Shown here piece after piece: positions 34,146 through 43,376 of a stretch of DNA of 64,000 nucleotides. The number at the start of each line of letters is the position of its first letter. Position 1 is the stretch's first letter. A program made the translations under genes and the position numbers. The stretch covers positions 149,001-213,000 of the forward strand of contig NZ_JAAVUY010000011.1 in NCBI RefSeq assembly GCF_018449695.1. The letters are read 5' to 3'. This DNA is from Bradyrhizobium sp. dw_411 (lineage in GTDB: Bacteria > Pseudomonadota > Alphaproteobacteria > Rhizobiales > Xanthobacteraceae). The notes under the pieces were generated by a model. The model worked only from the letters and a program-made list of their open reading frames with translations, had not been told where the DNA came from and searched no databases.

Positions 34146-35210
34146 TTATTTCTCCCTGCTGCCTTGTTCGATGTCGGCAACATATTTTTTCCAGTTGTCC
34201 GTACGCAAAGGCATGTCGGCGAACGTCTTGCGCTGGTCTGCCGCCACACCGACGAGTTCGGCCGCGGTTATGCCCTTGCGTTGGAGATACGCCTCGAATC
34301 CTTCGAGCGCCGATGACAGCACCGACGTCCCGCGCAGCATCACCGCGGACGACATCTCCACCGCGCTGGCGCCAGCGAGCATCATCCGCACCGCATCGAG
34401 ACCATTCTGCACGCCGTTGGTCGCGATCAACGGCTTGTCCGGACCGAGCTGCTGCCGAGACGCGGCCAGCCAATGACAGGTGAGTGGCAGGTTCCAATAG
34501 CCGCCAACGCCGAGCGAGGTCCCGAGAAACGGCGCCATGGTCTCGACATCAGGGATGAATCCGAGCGAGCGCCCGGCCATCACAACCGCTTCACCGCCCG
34601 CGCGAAAGGCCGCCGCGGCCAAATCCGGAACCCGTTCGCTCTGGCCTGATATCTTGACCCACAGGGGAATGCCGATGGCCTGCCGCACCGCGGAGACAAT
34701 CATGGTCACCCGCTCAGGATCGAGTTCGGTCGAGACCACCCCCTTCGCCTGGCTGGCATAGGGCGTGCCGATGTTCAGCTCGAGTATCCGCAAGCCGGCC
34801 TGCTCGACCTGTTTGGCCATCGCGACCGTCTGCGCGAGATCCGCCACGATGAGACTGGCGATCGCGTAGGCGTCCAATGCTTTTGCCTCGACATCCAATT
34901 GTGCGGTCTGTTCGAGCCACGCCTCGAAGCTTTGCGGAGTGAGACCGGAGCGGCACGCCATGAACGCCGTTGCCGGCGCATCCGGTGTCCACGGAATTTC
35001 GCGCCAGGCTTCATCGAGCAGCATGTATTCCGCACGTTGCAACTGGTCCCGGCCGCGTTCGGATTCGTTGGTGGACTTTACGACCACCGCCCCTACCCCC
35101 GCACGCAACGCGCGTCGAACGCCGTCCGCCTCGATCAGATGCTCGGCCGATCCCGCGATCAGCGGGTTCTTCAGCACGGTCCTGCCGACGCTGATCTCTG
35201 ACTTGCTCAT
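34146..35210 (-). CDS. dihydroorotate-dehydrogenase-like flavoprotein, atypical active site
   Basis: A 354-residue TIM-barrel FMN enzyme of the class 1 DHODH/PreA group: GSAEHLIEADGVRRALRAG at the N-terminus, ELNIGTPYASQAKG in the middle, LWVKISGQ and an IATNGVQNGLDAVRMMLAGA phosphate-binding end. In DHODH the middle motif is NxSCPN, with Cys (class 1) or Ser (class 2) as base; here it is N-I-G-T-P-Y, so Thr stands in its place. It is therefore unlikely to be pyrimidine-synthesis PyrD. Its neighbours are a cupin, Liv ABC genes and, divergently, hydantoinase genes, suggesting reduction or oxidation of a cyclic amide. Sure of fold, unsure of reaction. Confidence 0.85.
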   Translation of the reverse strand: MSKSEISVGRTVLKNPLIAGSAEHLIEADGVRRALRAGVGAVVVKSTNESERGRDQLQRAEYMLLDEAWREIPWTPDAPATAFMACRSGLTPQSFEAWLEQTAQLDVEAKALDAYAIASLIVADLAQTVAMAKQVEQAGLRILELNIGTPYASQAKGVVSTELDPERVTMIVSAVRQAIGIPLWVKISGQSERVPDLAAAAFRAGGEAVVMAGRSLGFIPDVETMAPFLGTSLGVGGYWNLPLTCHWLAASRQQLGPDKPLIATNGVQNGLDAVRMMLAGASAVEMSSAVMLRGTSVLSSALEGFEAYLQRKGITAAELVGVAADQRKTFADMPLRTDNWKKYVADIEQGSREK

Positions 35211-35250
35211 CCCTCGGTCCTTTGCTCAGCGTCGTCAGGTAATTTGCGCT

Positions 35251-35586
35251 TCAGGCGGCGTATTCCGGCCGCTTCGGCGTAAAGACATCAAGGTTCATCA
35301 CCGGCTCATCGCCGAGCACTTCGCCCCAATGCGTGACATTCGGCGGAATCAAAACCAGCCCGCCGGGGCCGACGTCCCGCACCTCGTCGCCGATATGGAA
35401 GCGCAGCGTTCCCGACATGATGTAAGCGATCTGCTCGTGCGGGTGGCTGTGCGGCTTCGGCTCATGGCCGGGCATCAGCCGATGAAGTGCTACCGTCGCG
35501 CCATCGCCGGAAAACGCTTTCTGCTCGACGCCCTGGCGGATCAGCTTCCACTCAATTTTGCTCCAGTCGATCTCATGGATATTCAT
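35251..35586 (-). CDS. small cupin protein
   Basis: A 111-residue single cupin domain. Metal ligands are visible in HSHPHEQIAYIMSG (two His and a Glu/Gln region) and the later His of PPNVTHWGE. The start at 35586 gives a compact protein; the longer frame to 36054 lies antiphase in livH. It is placed 29 bases after livH and 40 before the DHOD-like gene on the same strand, so it belongs to the same operon. It may be an isomerase, an oxygenase or a ligand sensor; the sequence does not decide. Confidence 0.85.
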   Translation of the reverse strand: MNIHEIDWSKIEWKLIRQGVEQKAFSGDGATVALHRLMPGHEPKPHSHPHEQIAYIMSGTLRFHIGDEVRDVGPGGLVLIPPNVTHWGEVLGDEPVMNLDVFTPKRPEYAA

Positions 35587-35615
35587 GGCATTCCTCACTT
35601 GGTTAGTTGATCTGG

Positions 35616-36480
35616 CTATTTGGCGGGACCGAGAAGTCCCGTCGGGCGGACGAACAGAAACAGCAACAAGATAGACAGCGCGGCGACGTTTTTGAACGCC
35701 GCACCCAGCAACACGATGGCGAGCGCCTGGGCGACACCGAGCAGGATGCCGCCGGCGAAAGCGCCGAGCGGACGGCCGAAGCCGCCGACGATCGCGGCGA
35801 TGAAGCCGGAGATCGCAAAGGGTACGCCGACATTGAAGGCGGTATATTGCGTCGGCGTGATCAGAATGCCGGCAAAGGCGCCGAGTGCGGCGCTGAGCGC
35901 GAAGGCGAGCGCCAGCATGCGCGATACCCGTATGCCCTGCAACGCAGCGGCATCGCGGTTGATGGAGCAGGCCCGCATCGCCTTGCCGGTTTTGGTCGAC
36001 GAAAAGAACAACCCCAGCAAAATAATGACCAATGCCGAGCAGCCGAGGATCCACAGGAACTGGAAATTGATCGCGAAACCGAACAGCCGCAGCGGTGGCA
36101 AGTCAGTAAAGACCGGCAGCGTGCGCGGCTGATCGCCGGCCATGATTTGCGTGATGCGTTCCACCACGATCTGCGCAGCCAGGGTCGCGAGAATCATCAC
36201 GAACATAGTCGATCCGCGATTCCAGAGCGGACGCACCACGATGCGTTCCAGCACCACGCCCAACATCGCGACAATCGCGATGGCTCCGATCGCGGCGAGC
36301 GGCAACGGCAGACCAAGCTTGATCATCCCGACATTGGTGAGCATGCCGCCGAGCATCACGAAGGCGCCCTGCGCGAAATTCACGATGCCGCTGGCGTTAT
36401 AGATGACGCAAAAGCCGATCCCGATCAGACCATAGACCGCACCGATACCGATGCCACTGAGAACCGATTGCGCGACGAGG

Positions 36481-36488
<8 letters not shown>
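35616..36488 (-). CDS. branched-chain-type ABC permease, LivH family (second system)
   Basis: A 290-residue permease with about eight membrane segments. Landmarks are YNASGIVNFAQGAFVMLGGM near the N-terminus and IVGGFGRPLGAFAGGILLG. ATG 36488 overlaps the end of the livG gene by eight bases (ATGTTTAA); the alternative start seven codons upstream is less likely. It pairs with the LivM of the same operon (37251-38225). Confidence 0.9.
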
Positions 36489-37250
<762 letters not shown>

Positions 37251-37254
<4 letters not shown>

Positions 37255-38225
37255 GCGCTCCTCCGCCGCCATCTGGCCCACAGTTCGGGCAAGGAAGCGA
37301 GCCCGCGCGGCGCATAGATCAGGATCACGATCAGCGCGGCGCCGTAAGCGAGGTCCTGATAATCCTTGAAAGTGCGAAAGCTTTCCGGGAGGACCGAGAT
37401 GATGATGGCGCCGAGTGCGGGCCCCGCGATGGTGCCGATGCCGCCGACGTAGAGCATCGTAAAGGACATCACGACCATCGGCAGGCCGAACACTTCCGGG
37501 CTCACGAAGCCTACCGCATGCGCGAACAGCGAGCCGGCGATGGCCGCGTAGGCCGCCGAGATCATGAAGGCGATCAGCTTGTAGCGCGCGACGTCGATGC
37601 CGAGCGCACGCGCGGCGTCTTCGCTGCCCGCCGCGGCCACGAACGCCCGACCGAGCCGGGAGCGGCGGATGCCGGCCGCCGACAGCAACGCCAGCGCGGC
37701 GGCGATCATGAGAAACACCAGCAGACCGCGGTCGGATGTAATCGTAAAGCGGCCGATACCGATCGGCGCGATGCCGGAAATGCCCATATAGCCCTGCGTC
37801 ACCGACTGCCATTGCACGGCCACTTCATAAACAATCAGTCCGATCGCCAGCGTCGCCATTGCCAGATAATGGCCGCGCAACCGCAGCACGGGATAACCGA
37901 TGACGAGCGCGCAGAGGAGTGCGCCGGCCAGCCCGACCAGGCCGGCTGGCAGCGGCTCCCAGCCATAAGTCGCGGTCAGCACGGCCGAACTGTAACCGCC
38001 GATCGCGGCAAACGCATTATGACCGAACGACACCTGTCCGGTGAATCCCATGAAGATGTTCAGGCCGGTGACCAGGACCGTGTAGATCAATGCGAACTGT
38101 AACACGGCGATGAGATAGCCGCCGCTCGCAAATGTATAGACGACGAACACCGCCGCGAGGCCCCACAGGAGCCACGTCGCCAGATTGCCACGGCCGTTAG
38201 CCCAGATAGTATTGAACGAGTTCAT
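37251..38225 (-). CDS. branched-chain-type ABC permease, LivM family (second system)
   Basis: A 324-residue permease with about nine membrane segments and the LivM landmarks NIFMGFTGQVSFGHNAFAAI, then LRLRGHYLAMATLA, and the late YVGGIGTIAGPALGA. ATG 38225 lies inside the end of livF (29-base overlap) and its stop overlaps livG by four bases. Such tight packing suggests a single, fixed-ratio transcript. Confidence 0.92.
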
Positions 38226-38922
38226 CGTGTGACTTGATTGTGCGCGGATCTATTTCCGCGGCGATGGAGCCGACCGAGAGCAGATAGGCGCGGTTGGCGA
38301 GCTTGAGCACCAGCGGCGCCTTCTGCTCGACGAGAATGATGGACAGGCCCTGGCGGTTGAGCTCGCCGAGCTTCTGGAGAATTTCGTCGATGATTCGCGG
38401 CGCGAGACCGAGCGAGGGCTCGTCAAGCAGGAGAATTTTCGGCTCCGACATCAGCGCGCGGCCGACCGCAAGCATCTGCTGCTCGCCGCCGGACAAGGAG
38501 CCCGCGGTTTGCGCGAGACGCTCCTTCAGGCGCGGAAACATTGCCAGCACGCGCGCGGTGCGGCGCGCATATTCGTGCTTGTCGTTGAGCAGGTAGGCGC
38601 CGAGCTCGAGATTTTCGGCGACTGTCATCGGCGCGAATATGCCGCGGCCCTCGGGCACCAGCACGATGCCGAGTCCCGCGGCCGCAGCGGGGGCACGGCG
38701 CGGCACTGCGCGCCCGCGGAACTTCACCTGGCCCTGCGTCGGCACCAGACCCATGATGGCATTCATCAGCGTAGATTTACCGGCCCCGTTGGGGCCGAGT
38801 ACTGCGACCAGCTCGCCTTCGTCGACGTGCAGATCGACCGGCCGAAGCGCCTCGACGTGCCCGTAGCGCGCCGAAAGCCCTTCGATCTCGAGGATCCGCG
38901 TAGGGGTCGCGATGCTCTTCAC
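38197..38922 (-). CDS. branched-chain-type ABC ATPase, LivF family (second system), GTG start
   Basis: A 241-residue ATPase. No ATG lies at the right place; the GTG at 38922 overlaps the binding-protein stop codon in a GTGA four-base overlap and gives the normal LivF length, so it is the chosen start. Walker A is GPNGAGKST, signature LSGGEQQMLAVGRAL and Walker B ILLLDEPSLGL, with VEQKAPLVLKLA after it as in LivF. It is the second gene of the operon. Confidence 0.9.
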   Translation of the reverse strand: MKSIATPTRILEIEGLSARYGHVEALRPVDLHVDEGELVAVLGPNGAGKSTLMNAIMGLVPTQGQVKFRGRAVPRRAPAAAAGLGIVLVPEGRGIFAPMTVAENLELGAYLLNDKHEYARRTARVLAMFPRLKERLAQTAGSLSGGEQQMLAVGRALMSEPKILLLDEPSLGLAPRIIDEILQKLGELNRQGLSIILVEQKAPLVLKLANRAYLLSVGSIAAEIDPRTIKSHDELVQYYLG

Positions 38923-40064
38923 TTCACCACTTTGACCTGGCCGCCGGTGATGGTCGCCAACAGCAGGGGATTTTCGGTGATGCCCTGATGATTGGTCGCC
39001 GACATATGATAGATCCCGGTGGTGCCCTGGAAATTGTCCATCGATTCCAGCGCATCGCGCACCTTCGGGCCCTCGACGGATTTGGCTTTTCCTGCCGCGG
39101 CCGCGATCAGCATCACCGCGTCCCAGCCACGCCCGGCCCAGTTCGGATCGCGGTCCTTGTACTTGGCCCGCCACGGCGTCAGGAATTTGCCGATCTCGGT
39201 CTTGAGCGGGCTGCTTTCGATTTCGTCATAAACCTGCGAAGGGGACGCGACGAAGAAGAACTTGTCGCCGAGCACTTCCGCCACCGGGCGAAACACCGCG
39301 ATGTCCTCGAGGCTGGTCAACATGATCATGTCGAGGTCGAGCTGCTTGATGTTCTTCGCGGCCGTGAGCGTGGTGCCGCCAAGGCCGATCTTGATCAGTG
39401 CACGGGCGCCGGCGGCGTACATCTTCTGGATCTGCACGCTCAGATCGGCGTCGTCGGTCTTGTATTGCTCGACCCCGACGATCTCCAAGCCGTAATCCTT
39501 GGCCTCTTTCTCGGCCGCGGCCTTCTGCGCATTGGCGTAGGGCGAGGGATCGTGCAGCACGCCGATTTTTTTGATCTGGGTTTTTTTCTGGATATATTCG
39601 AGGCGCGTCTCGACCTCGAAGCGCGGCTGCGGAATCGTGGTGAAGGCCCATTTCACGTGATCCGGCTGCTGCGGCAGAATCGAGCACAGCACCATCGGGG
39701 TTTCCGCGCGCACCACCAGGGGTGCGGCGGCAAAATTGCCGGCCGACACACAGCCGCTGGCGAACACCTGGACTTTGTCGGAAGAGAGCATCTTGCGATA
39801 GGCGGTCACCGCCTCCTGCGGCTCCGAACGATTGTCCTCGACGACCAGTTCGAGCTTGCGGCCATCGACGCCGCCAGCGGCGTTCACGGCCGCGATCGCG
39901 ACTTCGACGCCGTCGCGCCAGGCGCGATCCACAGTCGCGGCGTAGCCGGTCAATCCGGCCGACATTCCGATCTTGTAGGCGTCCTGCGCCCGCGCGCCTG
40001 ACGTGCCGGACAGTGCGACCGCGCCTGCCAGCAGGAGCCCGGACGTAAACCGGAACTGAGCCAT
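38919..40064 (-). CDS. branched-chain-type ABC binding protein (second system)
   Basis: A 381-residue periplasmic type I binding protein with signal peptide (about 1-26, ending Ala-Arg-Ala-Gln). Mature-part landmarks are KIGMSAGLTGYAATVDRAW, VVEDNRSEPQEAVTAYRKM and ASGCVSAGNFAAAPLV. It is first of the five transporter genes and follows the IclR gene by 65 bases. The ligand is unknown; context (DHOD-like protein, hydantoinases) suggests a cyclic amide or its breakdown product, a weak inference. Confidence 0.92.
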   Translation of the reverse strand: MAQFRFTSGLLLAGAVALSGTSGARAQDAYKIGMSAGLTGYAATVDRAWRDGVEVAIAAVNAAGGVDGRKLELVVEDNRSEPQEAVTAYRKMLSSDKVQVFASGCVSAGNFAAAPLVVRAETPMVLCSILPQQPDHVKWAFTTIPQPRFEVETRLEYIQKKTQIKKIGVLHDPSPYANAQKAAAEKEAKDYGLEIVGVEQYKTDDADLSVQIQKMYAAGARALIKIGLGGTTLTAAKNIKQLDLDMIMLTSLEDIAVFRPVAEVLGDKFFFVASPSQVYDEIESSPLKTEIGKFLTPWRAKYKDRDPNWAGRGWDAVMLIAAAAGKAKSVEGPKVRDALESMDNFQGTTGIYHMSATNHQGITENPLLLATITGGQVKVVK

Positions 40065-40129
40065 GTATTTCCCCCGTATTTTTTGATCGTTTTGGTTGCG
40101 AACTTGCAGAGACGAGACTTGTAGATAGA

Positions 40130-40981
40130 TCAGTCGAAAATAAACTCCCGCAGGTTTGGAATGCCGAGCCCTTCATAGGCGGTCGAGTTCAGCCGCAGCG
40201 AGATCGCCTTGGTGCAGGAGCGGAGCAGCTTGAGTTGTTCGGGATCGACCGGCTCATGAACATCCTGCGTGGTCCCGACGATCGCGACCGCGCCAACAAG
40301 TTCGTTGTCGAAATTCAGGATCGGCGCAGCCACGGCGGAAATACCGAGCAGCGTCTCATCCATGGAGACGTCAAATAATTGTTGGCGGATTTGCGCCAAA
40401 CGCTCGCGCATCATCACTGGGTCGACCAATGTGCGCGGCGTGAAGGCCTGGAGCTTGCGCGCCAGAATGCGCTGCTGCACCGCTGCCGGCGCGAAAGCCA
40501 GGTTCAGGCGCCCTTGTGCCGATGCATGCGCCGGCAGGCGATAGCCGAGTCGCACTGAAATGGTCACCAGATTGGGGCTTTCGACCACCGCGTTGATGAT
40601 GGCATCGCCGTTTGCCGGCGTGCTCAGCACGATGGTCTGCCGCGTCAGATCGCGCAGCCGCGACATGTACGGTTCGGCCAGCCGCCGCAGATCGAACTGG
40701 TCGATCGCGGACTGGCCGATATACACGAGCTTGAGGCCGAGCCGGTAGGTTTCAGTCTTGGCGTCCTGATCGACGAAGCCGAGATGCTTCAGTGTCGACA
40801 GATGGCGATGCATCTTCGCCTTGGGTTCGCCGAGCTGGCTGGCGAGCGCGGTGAGCCGCATCGGCTGTCCGGCCGCGGCCAGCGCCTCGATGATCTGCCC
40901 GGTGATCACAACAGACTGGATGAACTCGGAATTGCCCGAGCGCTCCTCGTCCTCGGCACGATCAAGCGTTTCGGCTTTCAT
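40130..40981 (-). CDS. IclR-family transcriptional regulator
   Basis: A 283-residue regulator with an N-terminal winged HTH (MRLTALASQLGEPKAKMHRH then LSTLKHLGFVDQD) and a C-terminal IclR effector domain (SVRLGYRLPAHASAQGRLNL, GISAVAAPILNFDNELVGAV). It stands between the leftward ABC/DHOD operon and the rightward hydantoinase genes and is the natural regulator of both. Candidate operators lie in the gap at 41147-41254. The effector is unknown. Confidence 0.9.
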   Translation of the reverse strand: MKAETLDRAEDEERSGNSEFIQSVVITGQIIEALAAAGQPMRLTALASQLGEPKAKMHRHLSTLKHLGFVDQDAKTETYRLGLKLVYIGQSAIDQFDLRRLAEPYMSRLRDLTRQTIVLSTPANGDAIINAVVESPNLVTISVRLGYRLPAHASAQGRLNLAFAPAAVQQRILARKLQAFTPRTLVDPVMMRERLAQIRQQLFDVSMDETLLGISAVAAPILNFDNELVGAVAIVGTTQDVHEPVDPEQLKLLRSCTKAISLRLNSTAYEGLGIPNLREFIFD

Positions 40982-41146
40982 GGAAGCGCCTTTGCCGTGG
41001 AAGCGCTTCTAAGCCACGCAAGCGAATCCAGCCCGCCAAGACGGTTGCTTTCGACGATCCTGTGCGCGGCGTACCCGATCACTGCCTCCCAGTCCTCTAT
41101 CTCGTTATAAGAGACAGGGTTATGAATTTTGGAACAGCCTACCTAT

Positions 41147-41170
41147 CCACGTCGACGAATGTCAACGTGG
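41147..41170. promoter_or_regulatory. inverted repeat CCACGTCGAC-gaat-GTCAACGTGG
   Basis: Two ten-base arms, matching at nine of ten positions and separated by four bases, end ten bases upstream of the -35 box of the hyuA promoter. The size and place suit an operator for an activator such as the adjacent IclR-type protein. It is in the gap between the divergent genes. Confidence 0.55.
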
Positions 41171-41179
41171 CATTACAGT

Positions 41180-41207
41180 TTGACACCTAAAACCGGCACC
41201 CTATAAT
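41180..41207 (+). promoter_or_regulatory. sigma-70 promoter of hyuA (TTGACA-16-TATAAT)
   Basis: A perfect -35 TTGACA (41180-41185) and perfect -10 TATAAT (41202-41207) with a 16-base spacer stand 73 bases upstream of the hyuA start. Fully consensus boxes are rare by chance in such GC-rich DNA and point rightward to hyuA. Downstream lies the inverted repeat at 41215-41254. Confidence 0.75.
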
Positions 41208-41214
41208 CAAATTA

Positions 41215-41254
41215 ACGGAACACAGTATCGTATAAAGAAACCAAGATGTTCCGT
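41215..41254. promoter_or_regulatory. inverted repeat ACGGAACA ... TGTTCCGT over the hyuA leader
   Basis: Two perfect eight-base arms (41215-41222 and 41247-41254) are separated by 24 bases and begin just after the -10 box, covering the expected transcription start. A further GGAACA lies at 41131. The centre-to-centre spacing of the arms is 32 bases, three helical turns. A repressor site for the IclR regulator is a reasonable guess. Confidence 0.5.
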
Positions 41255-41280
41255 CTGAGGAAACCTGAGGGCGTCTTTTC

Positions 41281-43371
41281 ATGCCGAACCATGCCTCGAA
41301 CTATGCTTTGGCCGTCGATATTGGCGGGACTTTCACCGATGTGGTTCTGAGAAGCGGCTCCGGCCAGACTTCAGGCCAGACCTGGGTCGACAAGACACTC
41401 ACCACCCCCGAAAGCCTCGACATCGGGTTCTTCCGCGCCGTCGATTCCGCGCTGGCCAAAGCCGGAATCGAGGCCGCCGCCGTGACCGACGTGGTCGTCC
41501 ACGCCACCACCGTGGTCACCAACGCAGTGATCGAGCGCAAGGGACCGTTGACGGCGCTGCTGGTCACCGACGGCTTCCGCGACATCCTCACCATCAAGGA
41601 CGAACATCGCTACGAGATGTTCGATCCGCAGATCGAATTCCCCGAACAACTTGTCACCCGCGAGATGACTTTCGGGGTGCCGGAGCGCGTGCTGGCGAGC
41701 GGAGACGTGCTCACGCCCCTCGATACCGTCAGGGCAGCCGCGATCGTCGATGATCTCAGGGCGAAGGGCGTAGTGTCCGTCGCGATCTCCTTCCTCAACT
41801 CCTATCTCAACCCGGCGAACGAACGCGCGATGCGTAAGGTGTTGCAGGCGCGCGCACCGGGCATGTATGTCTCGATCTCGTCGGATGTCGCGCCGCAGAT
41901 CCGTGAATATCCGCGCACCTCCACGGTGGTGATGAACGCCTACACCACGCCGATCACGGGTCCTTATCTCGACGCGCTACGCGACGGCCTGCGCAAGCGC
42001 GGCTTCGTCCACGATCCCTTGATCATGCTGAGCAATGGCGGCGTCATCGGCATCGACATCGCCAAGAAGTTTCCAGTGCGCATGGTGGAATCCGGCCCGG
42101 CCGCCGGCGCGCTGGCAGCGGCCTATTATGCCGAGGTGCTCGGCCTCGACCGCCTGCTGTCGTTCGACATGGGCGGCACGACGGCGAAGGCTTGTATCAT
42201 CGAGGATCGTCATCCGCTGATCAGCGGCAATTTCGAAGTCGACCGCATCTATCGCTTCAAGACCGGCAGCGGCCTACCGATTTTGATTCCCTCGGTCGAC
42301 ATGATCGAAATCGGCGCGGGCGGCGGCAGCATCGCCTCGGTCAGCAATCTCGGCCTGTTGAAGGTAGGGCCGCGCAGCGCCGGCTCGACACCGGGCCCGG
42401 TCGCCTATAGCCGCGGCGGCCAGGACGCCACAGTGACCGACGCCGACCTCGTGCTCGGCTATCTCAGCGCGGACAATTTCCTCGGCGGCGACATGAAGCT
42501 CGATCTGGCCGGCGCCGAGAAACAATTGGCGAAACTGGGCGAGAGCCTTGGCACATCGGTGCGCGACGTCGCCGCCGGTATTTATCGAGTGGTCGGCGAA
42601 TCCATGACCGCTGCTGCGCGCGCGCATGCCGTCGATCGCGGCATCGACTATCGCGGCGTGCCGTTGTTTGCCTTCGGTGGCGCCGGTCCGGTCCATGCCT
42701 GTTACGTCGCTGAATTGCTCGACAGTCCGATGGTGATCTATCCGCCGCTGGCGAGCGTGCTGTCCGCCTTCGGCACATTGGTGACGCCGCCGCGTCTCGA
42801 TCTCAGCCAGGGCGCGCTATCGCGCCTGTCAGCGCTGAAATGGGACGATGTCGATCGTATCGTCGCCAAGCTCGTTGCAGACGCCAGCAGCGGATTGGCC
42901 AGTGCCGGCTGCAAGCCGTCCGACATTCAGTTCCAGTTCGGGGCTGATCTGCGCTATTTCGGCCAGCAGAACGAAGTGACCGCCTGGTTCGATGCCGATC
43001 CGCGCCAACAACACGACGCGGCGCGGGTGCGCGCCATCTTCGAGGACGCCTATGAAAAGCTCTATAGCTTGCGGCTGCCCGAGGTGGATGTGGAGATCGT
43101 CAGTTGGCGCCTTGTTGCCACCGGCCCGGTCGCATCGCGCGACAGCAAGGTCGCGCTTCAGTCGGCTGCCGCGAAACCGCAGGGCAAGCGCAGCGCGCGT
43201 TTCGGCGCCAACGACATCGAAACGCCGGTCTATGCCCGCAAGGACCTGGCGGAAGGGCAAACCCTCGAAGGGCCCGCCATCATCGAAGAACGCGAAACCA
43301 CGATCATCATCCTGCCGGGCTGGCGCGCCAAAGTGGACGCGACCGGCTGTATCATGGCGTCGAAGGAGTAG
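41281..43371 (+). CDS. hyuA: hydantoinase/5-oxoprolinase A subunit (HyuA family)
   Basis: A 696-residue ATP-binding subunit with the actin-like phosphate loops AVDIGGTFTDVVL at residues ~11-23 and FDMGGTTAKACII at ~297-309, and the C-terminal ACX-type core (DLRYFGQQNEV). With HyuB it forms an enzyme that uses ATP to hydrolyse hydantoins or 5-oxoproline, or to carboxylate ketones; the family alone does not tell these apart. ATG 41281 is preceded by CCTGAGGG. The gene leads a two-gene operon with hyuB behind a consensus promoter and opposite an IclR regulator. Confidence 0.9.
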   Translation: MPNHASNYALAVDIGGTFTDVVLRSGSGQTSGQTWVDKTLTTPESLDIGFFRAVDSALAKAGIEAAAVTDVVVHATTVVTNAVIERKGPLTALLVTDGFRDILTIKDEHRYEMFDPQIEFPEQLVTREMTFGVPERVLASGDVLTPLDTVRAAAIVDDLRAKGVVSVAISFLNSYLNPANERAMRKVLQARAPGMYVSISSDVAPQIREYPRTSTVVMNAYTTPITGPYLDALRDGLRKRGFVHDPLIMLSNGGVIGIDIAKKFPVRMVESGPAAGALAAAYYAEVLGLDRLLSFDMGGTTAKACIIEDRHPLISGNFEVDRIYRFKTGSGLPILIPSVDMIEIGAGGGSIASVSNLGLLKVGPRSAGSTPGPVAYSRGGQDATVTDADLVLGYLSADNFLGGDMKLDLAGAEKQLAKLGESLGTSVRDVAAGIYRVVGESMTAAARAHAVDRGIDYRGVPLFAFGGAGPVHACYVAELLDSPMVIYPPLASVLSAFGTLVTPPRLDLSQGALSRLSALKWDDVDRIVAKLVADASSGLASAGCKPSDIQFQFGADLRYFGQQNEVTAWFDADPRQQHDAARVRAIFEDAYEKLYSLRLPEVDVEIVSWRLVATGPVASRDSKVALQSAAAKPQGKRSARFGANDIETPVYARKDLAEGQTLEGPAIIEERETTIIILPGWRAKVDATGCIMASKE

Positions 43372-43376
43372 CTGAC

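Noticed and set aside
34146-35210. Reading the flavoprotein as pyrimidine-synthesis PyrD
   Set aside because: The catalytic Cys/Ser position is Thr, no PyrK-type partner is present, and the operon is catabolic.
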